64,000 nucleotides of DNA, from assembly GCA_963920705.1 (NCBI GenBank), contig OY987228.1, positions 2,496,159 to 2,560,158 of the forward strand, read 5' to 3'. Below the pieces are notes generated by a model. The model was not told where the DNA came from and searched no databases. It saw nothing but the letters and a program-made list of their open reading frames with translations. Position 1 is the stretch's first letter. Every line of letters begins with the position of its first letter. The translations under genes and the position numbers were made by a program. Of this stretch, positions 52,626 to 62,293 are shown one piece after another. The DNA is from Odiellus spinosus (taxonomy: Eukaryota; Arthropoda; Arachnida; Opiliones; Phalangiidae).

Positions 52626-55600
52626 TTAATTTCCTTCTAGGATTCGTTTTACAACCAACATAACAATTTTGTTGTTTAAAGAAAAAAAAATACATTTTTT
52701 CATTTTATCATTAATTCGTATCAGCGAAATGTTTGATGTTTCTTCCACAACATAAAAATTCTCCAATTGCATTTTTGAATTATTTTGTGCAACACTGACT
52801 GCAGGTTTGACGGTCTTAAGACCTTGGGCTGATATAAATTTTTCGTTGTTGTTTCTGTTGGAAACAATTATTCTAATTTTGTAAAATTTATCGACTTCGT
52901 TTTCACTTATACAAAAATATGTGTCGTTGGTTTTTTTACTTCTAGTTTTAGAAACAAAAGTGGTTCCATTAATTGAAACTTTTCGATGAAATGTGAAATC
53001 TTTTATGTTCATGTTATTCTCTTCGAATATTTGCAAGTCTTTTTTCGTTGGTACAGAACATGAAGACGCAATTCCGAGGATTATGTGGTTCACTGAAAGA
53101 CTTTTAGATGGGAAAAGACTATAGTATTTAGTCAATTTATCGAAATATAGCTCAATTTGAGGATTGCCTTTGAACGCGTTTCCATGCATGACTAGTGGGG
53201 GTATATTTTGTAGTAGCAGGTATTTTTGGGCAATTTGGAGTTGGACATATTGAGTTACATTAAAAAGCTTGAGGATTCGACCATTGTTTGACTCAAAGGG
53301 GAAGGCTGAGAAATTCCAAATTGGACCCCAATTAGAGACGCATTCCACTAAGTGATAAACCTGGTGAATATTGAATGTCATATTTTCTTTACCATAAAGA
53401 TTTTCATAACCAGAAAGAAAGTCTAGAACATTTCTTTGTACTTGAAATAAATTGTCTATTGCTACGGACTCAGCCAGTAAGTCATGAAAAATCTTTAGTA
53501 ATAGGATCCAATTTCGATAATATTGCCTATTTAAAAAGTCTTTCAATATAACTGGGGAGTAGAAAAGAGCCCAAGATTGCCATTCGGAAGCTTTCCAATA
53601 AGCTCTCTTAGTTAAAGACCTTGGTTTTCGGGAAAATTCTGAAGGTACTTTAACCGATAAAAGTTGCCCGTCAATTTCAGATAACTTTGAGCCTAGATAA
53701 TAATTTTCTTTGTGGTTTTTAGAATCAAACCAAAGGTTTGTTGTTGCCCTTATCACACCCAAATCTAAACAGTGCATATAATCTACAACTATATCTTCAT
53801 GAACATCAAAATAATTCATTTCAAATAACACAGTTGGACCCTTTACACCATTTGAAATATTCCCTTCTGCACCAGCCATCCTGGCATCCTGAAGAATGCT
53901 TTCATGGCTTCTTTCATCAAATTTGCCTGACTGCATTCCGTAGACTCTACTATGGCCACTTCCTCTATTTATAATCTCACCAGGATTTAAACACCACGGA
54001 CACCCATTTTGACCGTTGAACTGGGTCATATTCATAAGCATACACCTGGCAATAGAATCAACCGTGCAAGGACCAGGGTAAACTCTAGTGTTTATAATTT
54101 CCATATTCTTATTTTGCCAATTTATTCCATCATCGGACAATTCGTTCATTATTTGGACAAATGGCTTCAAAAATGCGTTCATATTGGGTTTTGTTTCGCC
54201 AAACCAGAGACTCGCAATCATAGTATTTCTAGATCTTAATTTATATGGCAACTCATTTATTGTAATTTGAAGGGGCCAAATATTAAATGTTGAAGAGTCG
54301 AACACTGGGACTCCATCCGTGTTCCACGTGATTGTTAGATCATTTTTGGCTCTCTTTCTATTTTTATAGCTGCGTGACTCTGTTATATCAGAAACGTCAA
54401 AAGAACTATCTTTATCTGTTAGATTCAACCGTTCTAGAAGCGTTTTAATTTGGTCCTTAACATCGAATACCAGAAAATAATTTCCACTTTTTGTCATATA
54501 GTCTATTCTCCAAGATAAGTGGCAAGCAACACACTCCAAACTACTCTGTCCGTCGCCTGGTACTCCTAAATAATTGCAACAATCTTTACTCAGGCAGTAA
54601 AAATGTTGCGTAACTAGGTTTCTTGTTCCAGAAAAATGCTTGAAGAATTGATATTTTGTTATGGGGAATGGAGTATCTTTAGGCAAGTGCCAGTAAAGTA
54701 GCTCCAAGAGACTCTTCGTAGCTTCATCCGAGGAGTGAAATCTTAAGATATGGCTCATTACTAAAATAATGCTTTCCTTCGATGTTAGATTAGATCCTTC
54801 GTATAGTGAATTGTCCTGAAAAATTAAGTTTAAAACAAAAAAAACAAAACATAAATCACGAAATATGATAACGGACATTAAGCTCTATCAAATATTTGGT
54901 CGATCAAGTAGCTAGGCTTAAACCTTACTTAAATATTTTCCGGGGCTCAAAACTTGGTAAAATCCCCCCATCACCACCAATGTTTTGAATTTTTTCTACC
55001 TGAATATTCTAAAATTAATAATATATGATGCAAAATAAGTATTTTCTATAAACTCAATAATATTGAACTTTCTTCAATGAATTGAAAAAAACTGTCTGAT
55101 TTTAAGGGGAAACCGTATGAATATTATGTCCCGGTCTCAATTTCATAATAATTAAATTGCCTTCAACATTATTTCTGGCCGACCGCCTATATATTGAATT
55201 TGTGGCATATTTAGTTTATATTTTAAATTGCAATATAATGCATTTAGTGATTTTAGATCCTGTATTTGAATAATGAGAAATTCTTTCAAGACCATTCATA
55301 CTTTTCGCCTTAAGATGCAAATGGAAAGCCTGTTTATAAATACTTAAGAAGCATGGCTAGACATTATTAACAAGTTGGTAACGGCAACATTTACTTTTTA
55401 ATAGGGGCTATTATTTTCTAACGAGACGTATTAAAGGGGCAGGCATATGACTGTGCATGAATGGATGGGAACTTTTATAATAGCTATGGCGCTTTAAGGT
55501 TTTGTAATAGCGGCGCATTTTTTATTTGTATTTATAGTTTATACCATTTCATTAGTGACTTGTTCCTCAGTATTCTGATTAAATTGCAGATCAATTGATT

Positions 55601-55947
55601 CGTTATCTGATTCGGAGATATCACTATTGGGCCTATCAACATTTTGATCCATCCTAAAATAATAAATCTTAGTGTTAGCTATTATAGAACTTATTAAATA
55701 GTTTTAGTTATTGTAGAAACTCTTACCCCTGTTCATCTTCGGAAGATGAAATTAATTGCTGTGTATCATGATCGATATCCATCTCAGAAGCCGAATCCGA
55801 AGATGAAGAAGTATTATGGTTATCGGTTGCTTGAATAGGCTGTTCTGGTTTTTCTATAGCCTCCCTTCGTTTTTTTCTGTACCGTGCTAGTGATCTTTTT
55901 GGTATTTTCGCGGTATGTGTCCATACATAACCCTTATAATTTGACAT
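52626..55947 (-). CDS. CACTA-like (EnSpm-type) transposase, three exons, intact
   Basis: Minus-strand exons 55947-55727, 55653-55545 and 54815-52626 join with matching phases (2, then 0). The introns are GTAAGAG...TTATTTTAG and GTATAAAC...TTTTTCAG. Exon 1 begins MSNYKGYVWTHTAKIPKRSL, with a basic stretch and then an acidic Ser tail; exon 2 is acidic. Exon 3 (729 residues) has LTSKESIILVMSHILRF, Cys pairs CLSKDCCNYL and CVACHLSW, TWNTDGVPVFDSSTFNIWPL, WFGETKPNMNAFLKPF, NGCPWCLNPGE and DIVVDYMHCLDLGV. This matches animal EnSpm/CACTA transposases related to plant TNP2 proteins: Asp in the N-T-D-G block, C-x2-C, and D-x-M-H. No stop or frameshift is seen, so it may be active. Confidence 0.85.
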
Positions 55948-56775
55948 ACTTATAATTTTAAACTACCACTTCGACAAAACACAGGGGCCAGAAATGTATA
56001 TATTTACATAATATAAGAATATCTAAATTCGCGACGAAAGTTCTTGCAGAAATAATCTTAACACAAGTTTAGCTAACGGAAAAGGTAATAGCGATAAAGT
56101 TTGAGTGCTTTTATTTTATAAAGCAGCCTAAATAACTCCGCGTTGTAGCTTTTCCTAACAAGCGCTCGAAAACTTTTCAACGCGAAGGTAAGTGAAAGTG
56201 AAAAAACCTAATCTTCATCTTTAAACACTTTTTTTCCTTTTTTTACTACTACGTCTATTGAAGGCCTAATTCTATGTATGTTTTCTGCTCGCACAATGCT
56301 AGGCCGCCCGCTCTACTTGTATTTCTCTATTATAAGAAGAGAGCGGGATCTACCTATACTCTGACACTAAAAACTCCTCATGAAACGGGATACTATTTTG
56401 AACCAACTGTAGTCTGCAGAATCAGTATGAATTATCAGCACGTAGAAAGATAAATTTGGCTTTCACTCCAATTAAATCCTAAAGATGAAGAGATTGAAGG
56501 GAGCCTAGTTTTGAAAAAGCTGAAAACTCGGATTGTGAATTTTCAGTATGGGGACTGGGTCAAGATTTGGAATGTTTTCTAAAACCGCCCCCTAAAAGAA
56601 GGGGGTTGTCAAAGACGAAACCCCGAAGAGCGAAGACCCGGGGCTTATAGCTTTGTCATCTGGCTCTGTAGCCTCTGTTTCATTTGGGTATCATCTCCGT
56701 TGTACGTGAACAGTTCTTCGGAAATCGGATTTCTTAAAAATATTTCGCGCCAAAAGAAGATAGAGCTATTTTTGG
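55948..56775. promoter_or_regulatory. Shared intergenic region between divergent genes
   Basis: 828 bp separate the transposase ATG (55947, minus) from the BEN-gene ATG (56776 or 56785, plus). A head-to-head arrangement implies promoters for both within it. TATAAAATGG at 56779-56788 is at the BEN start codon itself, so it is not a usable TATA box for that ATG. No other motif is assigned. Confidence 0.4.
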
Positions 56776-59700
56776 ATGTATAAAATGGCGCCAAAGACTC
56801 GAGACAATGGTCTGCATATGCTAATTAAATGGATTACGAAAGAGGACATTTTTGACAACTATTCCATTCGAAAACTGGTAGATTCCGATTTAGCGAAACG
56901 TATCGCGTCCGCCAAAGACTTTAAGGAATTCCTAAATATGGAGGTGCAAATAAAATGGAAAGACGGGGTGAAATCATCCAATGGAAAAATTATATCTTTA
57001 GGTAAGTGAAATAATTTTGTAAATATATTGTACTTTTTAAGGTAGATGGAAGGTCATTCTATAAATGTTGAGGATTGTAGAATTATAGTCTTCCGTTAGC
57101 TTAGGACAAACTAAACCAGCCAATTCCCTACCAATTAAAAATCAGTCCTACCTCATCTGAAGTTGTCAATATTTTAGTACCTTCTAGCTCCGTCCCCTTC
57201 AACTTAACTACATTAATTTATTGGCATAATTACTAATGGTTTAGTATTATCATAGGTACATCAGAAGAAATGGAGAGAAACCTTAAGAAGGAGGTGTTGA
57301 AGGGAACTAAGCGTCCAACCAAATCATCACCAGCCCAAAGGATTGTAAGAATTGTGTATTTGGAAAGAATTGGATTTAGTTTGATTTTTTTAACCCCAAA
57401 ATTAGTCAGTTTGAACACAAGAGGCGTGAACTGCATTTATAATTGGTCAAAAAGCCTTGCGATATTGAAAAGGTTTTTTCTTTAAGAATAGTATCATTCC
57501 ATTGCTTTGAACAAGGCAGCCATTTTGTGAGAAACTTTTTAACTTATAGGAAATACCATGGGTGTTGTTGCGTGACGTCACTGATATTTCTTAATCTTTT
57601 CATTCTCTAAGCTAAAAATTTCTATCCAAGTGAATCTAAGCCGATTGAAGGGGTGCCCGTAGTGCGTGCACGGTCGCTCTTTTGTTAGGTTCGAAGAAGT
57701 TTCCCCTATCATCGTAGTGGTGACCAGTTTCACTGATTTTTCTTATGCGTTTGTAGTCAGCGAACACCTGCAGCAATACCACTGTTAAGCAAAACAGGAG
57801 TATTTTCGGAGAAGAGTAGGTAATAAAAGAGTTCGCAAAATCCGAGCAAAACAGGGGTACTGCTGCAGATGTTTGCTGACTTCAAACACATTACTAGATA
57901 AGAAAATAAGTGAAAGTGGCCACCACTACAATGATAAGGGAAGCTTCTTGGAACCTAACAAAAGAGCGATCTTGCTTGCGCTCAGGGGGTGGTCAATGGG
58001 CTTAGAGTTTGAGAAGGGGGGGGGGGGCTGAAAATGTTTCTCTGTGCTCAGTCTTTAAATGAATACCATATATAATAATTTTATTTTTATTTTAAGCAAC
58101 ATCAAGATATTTTAGTGAATGTGGAGGAGGCCCAGAATCAACGGGAAGAAAAATTATTGGGAAAGATTGAAAAGCTAAAGAAAAAAAAAACATAAGTTTG
58201 CAAGAAGAAGTAGAAAAACTAAAACAAATGCATGGTGTGTCACATTTAATTTCTAGTTCCTGACACTTATTGAAATTGCAATTTTACTATGGGAAGTTAA
58301 CATTAAAATCATAAAATATATTTTTGAAACAACTCTAGCAATCTGCAAGTCTTCAAATTCTAGGATTGCCCTGTAAATATTTTAAAAACTACCTTAAAAA
58401 AGTATATAACTGGCAAAAATATAAAAAAAGTTGTTTTTTGGTGCTTTATGATTTTAAAATCCCTTACAAAATTTAGTGTCCATATTTTTCATTTCCTCTT
58501 AGCATGCAAATTTTTCTATTTATTAAAAATAAAAATACAGTAAACAACAGAAAAAAACACATTCTCTCTTGTTTTCTGAATTAATTTTTAATATTATATA
58601 TATTACGATCATAACAATTAAATTTTTTAATTTTTAGATATGGACAGAATGGTAAAACGTTTTAAAAAGACGCAAGAAAGATTAGAAAAAGTTATTTCTG
58701 GTGTGGAACTTAACTCATCTACATCAAGTCAAACGCCTGAATTTGAATTGGTAAGTATTATTTTAAGTAATTAAACATGTGTTTCATAGGTCTTGTCGAC
58801 AAGTTTTTATAGTGTGAAGGAAATTTCGTGTAAAAGAAAAAGCGTAATTAAACCAGTGTTTTTTGTCTATAGAACTTTAAAAGAGACCAATTAAAAAACA
58901 TCGTCCTAAAAATTAGATACTAGTGAGTCTTGAACTTGATTGAAGTAGCTCCCATTTCTAGTTTAGGTTCTTGTTTCAATATTCCATTCTGACGTCACGA
59001 AAGATAATACTTTCTCACTGAAATTCCTATTCAAAATTACGTCATAAACTTTCACCAATTTCTAATTTTGTACGTTTCATCCCTAAACTTTAAGCCTTTA
59101 AAAACTTCACTAATGAAATTTGAACAAAAAGGCCTTTTTAAGATCTCATTGAGACTTGTTCTTTAATTGTGACCTTGAACTGATTATGGTGAAGCTCAAA
59201 GTTTTATAGATTGTACAAAATTAATTGCATGAACCAATAACAAGGAATTATTCACTTCTCGCGTTCTCGCACAAGATCTCACATTAATCTTATAAATCAT
59301 TCATGAATCAGTGTTATAATAGACGTGTATGAGATTTATAACGAAATTTTCAAAGCTTTATTGTAGAAATTTTCCCGGCTGCCATGCCAATATGAAATTG
59401 TTAGTTAAGTAAGCTTTCCTGATTTATAATTAAAAGCAAACGAAAAACTTTTCTAACAAAATTAAGAAATATTTCACGGATAAATATTAGAGCGTGTTGA
59501 TGATGAAAGGAAACAAAAATGGTTCCATTCTCAGTCTTGAAGGCGATAAAATATAAATAAACTCCAATTTTTTTAGGTGGACTTAGGAAATGGTGTGAAT
59601 ATACGAAAAGGAGAATTGGTAAATCTGGAGTTTTCTAGCGGCGGAAATCCCAAAATCTTTGCCCGTGGACTCCTACAAGGGTTATTTTCGTTAGACGAAT

Positions 59701-60250
59701 TGCTCGAAGGTTCTATAAGTGGCAAGCCGTCTAATGCATATCCAGATCGGTGTGCGAAAAAACAGCTAGATCCGGTTAAAATGAACACTATAATAAGTAA
59801 ACATTTTATGTACCTTTTTCGAAATTGCATAACCCTAACTAATATACGGTTTTCAAAATTCCGTAACACTAACTAATATACGTTTTCATAGACTACACAA
59901 TGAACAAATATCCGATAAACAAAATCGCCCTTAAACAATCCATTCAAAGCAAAATTAAGGAAATTCGAATGAAAAGTGATAAAGAACCTACCCAAGCAGC
60001 GACTAATAAAAAGAAACATTCCAACAACAAGACATCGGAGAACGACGACTCTGCATCTTCTGATAAAACTAGTCTCATTGGAAAGGGGCCATTATTTCAA
60101 AATGAAGAAAATGGCGACGACGGTTTTTTAGATAATGATAAAGACGACGAGGTTCTTGAAAATGATAAAGACGACCAGGTTCTTGAAAATGATAAAAATG
60201 GAGATGATCAAGCTTATGAAAATAGAACAAATGGTGAAAGTCAAGTCTAA
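56776..60250 (+). CDS. Coiled-coil/BEN-domain protein, six exons
   Basis: Exons 56776-57001, 57256-57344, 58097-58234, 58638-58750, 59577-59796 and 59892-60250 have GT/AG borders and compatible phases. ATG 56785 has the better context. Exon 1 encodes a short domain (LIKWITKEDIFDNYSIRKLV). Exons 3-4 encode a coiled coil (LQEEVEKLKQMH, FKKTQERLEKVI). Exon 5 and the start of 6 encode a BEN domain: VDLGNGVNIRKGELVNLEF, IFARGLLQGLFSLDELLEGS, LDPVKMNTII. The tail is acidic with repeats (DNDKDDEVLE). BEN domains bind DNA and chromatin. An A10 run in exon 3 (58181-58190) shifts the frame by two bases; otherwise it is intact. It may regulate or target the element. Confidence 0.75.
57668..57978. mobile_element. 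Foldback MITE-like element in intron 2 of the BEN gene
   Basis: The left arm (57671 onward: CGGTCGCTCTTTTGTTAGGT, later ATCGTAGTGGTGACC and ACCTGCAGCAATACC) is the imperfect reverse complement of 57846-57978 (GGTACTGCTGCAGATG, GGCCACCACTACAATGAT, ACCTAACAAAAGAGCGAT). The arms are about 135 bp around a 40-bp centre. It is non-coding. A G14 run follows near 58017. Confidence 0.7.
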
Positions 60251-60803
60251 ATTGTTAAGTAATCATTCTTATGTGAAATTCGAGGAATTAGATTTATTTT
60301 TAAGTGAAATTCTAGAAATTAGATTATTGTTTAAGTGAAAATCGAATAATTAGATTAATTATTAAGTGAAATTCGAGGAATTTTGATTTAAATCTAAAGA
60401 ATTTGATAAAGATATTTTAAGAGTTTTAGAATAAGTAAAAATTTGATAATGATGTCAACGACAACAACCAGTTGTTCAAAAAATAAATTGGAACAAATGG
60501 CGAAGACTGGGTCCACATTATTGACAATCGAGGAATTTAATAATTTAATTTCTTGAATTCACTAAAAATATTATCAAGTGAAATTTTTCTAAGTAAAACT
60601 CTGGATAATTGAATATTTTTCTAAAAATGAAACTTAAAAAAATATGATTAACATATTTTAAAATATACTCAAAGAATGTCAGTACATTATCTGTTATGTT
60701 AAGAAAAATGAGACTTAAAATTTGATTAAAATAAAACTCAAGGAATATGATAATACATTATCTCTTTTGTACTTAACCACATCTTATATTTGGTGTCGAA
60801 TTG
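60251..60803. other. 3' flank of the BEN gene
   Basis: AT-rich; a word AAGTGAAATTCGAGGAATTAG recurs with variation about four times at 60270-60390, a degenerate tandem repeat of about 40 bp. Confidence 0.4.
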
Positions 60804-62051
60804 ACAATGCGAGGGAGTCGAAGGGGCAATCCGAGGGAGCCGAAGGGGCAATCCGAGGGAGCCGAAGGGGCAATCCGAGGGAGCCGAAGGGGCAATCCGA
60901 GGGAGCCGAAGGGACAATCCGAGGGAGCCGAAGGGACAATCCGAGGGAGCCGAAGGGATAATCCGAGGGAGTCGAAGGGGCAATCCGAGGGAGTCGAAGG
61001 GGCAATCCGAGGGAGTCGAAGGGGCAATCCGAGGGAGTCGAAGGGGCAATCCGAGGGAGTCGAAGGGGCAATCCGAGGGAGTCGAAGGGGCAATCCGAGG
61101 GAGTCGAAGGGGCAATCCGAGGGAGTCGAAGGGGCAATCCGAGGGAGTCGAAGGGGCAATCCGAGGGAGTCGAAGGGACAATCCGAGGGAGTCGGAGGGA
61201 TAATCCGTGGGAGTCGAAGGGGCAATCCGAGGGAGTCGAAGGGGCAATCCGAGGGAGTCGAAGGGGCAATCCGAGGGAGTCGAAGGGGCAATCCGAGGGA
61301 GTCGAAGGGGCAATCCGAGGGAGTAGAAGGGATAATCCGAGGGAGTCGGAGGGATAATCCGAGGGAGTCGAAGGGATAATCCGAGGGAGCCGGAGGGGCA
61401 ATCCGAGGGAGTCGGAGGGTTAATCCGAGGGAGTCGGAGGGGCAATCCGAGGGAGTCGGAGGGATAATCCGAGGGAGTCGGAGGGGCAATCCGAGGGAGT
61501 CGAAGGGATAATCCGAGGGAGTCGAAGGGATAATCCGAGGGAGTCGAAGGGATAATCCGAGGGAGTCGAAGGGGCAATCCGAGGGAGTCGAAGGGGCAAT
61601 CCGAGGGAGTCGAAGGGGCAATCCGAGGGAGTCGAAGGGGCAATCCGAGGGAGTCGAAGGGGCAATCCGAGGGAGTCGAAGGGGCAATCCGAGGGAGTCG
61701 AAGGGGCAATCCGAGGGAGTCGAAGGGATAATCCGAGGGAGTCGAAGGGATAATCCGAGGGAGTCGAAGGGATAATCCGAGGGAGTCGAAGGGATAATCC
61801 GAGGGAGTCGGAGGGGCAATCCGAGGGAGTCGAAGGGATAATCCGAGGGAGTCGAAGGGATAATCCGAGGGAGTCGGAGGGATAATCCGAGGGAGTCGAA
61901 GGGATAATCCGAGGGAGTCGAAGGGATAATCCGAGGGAGTCGGAGGGGCAATCCGAGGGAGTCGGAGGGATAATCCGAGGGAGTCGGAGGGATAATCCGA
62001 GGGAGTCGGAGGGGCAATCCGAGGGAGTCGGAGGGGCAATCCGAGGGAGTC
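60804..62051. repeat. 22-bp minisatellite, right arm, about 57 units
   Basis: Unit CGAGGGAGTCGAAGGGGCAA plus TC. Variants change GTCGAA to GCCGAA or GTCGGA, and GGGGCAATC to GGGATAATC or GGGACAATC, clustered in blocks. Read in reverse (CCTCGGATTGCCCCTTCGAC plus TC) it aligns in register with the left-arm unit CCTCGAATTTTCCCTTGAAC plus CG at 15 of 22 positions. Long open frames exist on both strands because the unit lacks stops; I do not call them genes. Confidence 0.95.
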
Positions 62052-62067
62052 AAAGAAAAAGGATTTT

Positions 62068-62273
62068 CATCACTACAAAGAAAAATCTTAAGAACTACAT
62101 ATAATAATATCTTTAGAAAAACTAATGGAGTATTTTCTAAAGAATTCTTAAGAATGTTTCTAAGGAAAAAGGTGCCAAATATACAAAAGACTCTATAGGA
62201 ATTTTCTTGAGAATTTCTTAAGACATTACCTCAATTTGTTTTTGAAGAATTCTTAAGAAATGTTTTGTAAGGG
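62068..62273. repeat. Right end block with TTCTTAAGAAT palindromes
   Basis: Starts CACTACAAAGAAAAATCTTA and ends GAAATGTTTTGTAAGGG, with repeated TTCTTAAGAA words. It is the inverted counterpart of 50341-50697. Confidence 0.65.
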
Positions 62274-62293
62274 TTGGGTGGTTTTTCCTCTTA

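Larger units (their letters stand above)
50341..62273. mobile_element. Composite CACTA-like (EnSpm-type) element, about 11.9 kb
   Basis: The left end CCCTTACAAAAACATTCTTA and the inverted right end CCCTTACAAAACATTTCTTA match with small indels. Each starts a block (50341-50697 and 62068-62273) full of TTCTTAAGAA palindromes, and each block finishes at TAGTG when read inward. Inside each block lies a 22-bp minisatellite, in opposite orientation at the two ends (50762-51320 and 60804-62051). Between them are a minus-strand transposase and a plus-strand BEN-domain gene, both spliced. Flanks share only TT, so target duplication is not proven. The element lacks CACTA at its extreme ends; the class is assigned from the transposase. 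Confidence 0.65.

Noticed and set aside
60738..62053. Very long ORFs (up to 433 residues) of PLRLPRIAPSTPSD-type repeats on both strands
   Set aside because: They arise because the 22-bp satellite unit lacks stops in several frames; three units give a 22-residue repeat in any frame. No start context, domain or codon signal.
62068..62072. CACTA at 62068 and TAGTG at 50697 as the true termini of CACTA elements
   Set aside because: Matching inverted similarity continues outward to CCCTTAC at 50341 and 62273, and the satellites lie inside the matched blocks; the outer ends fit better.
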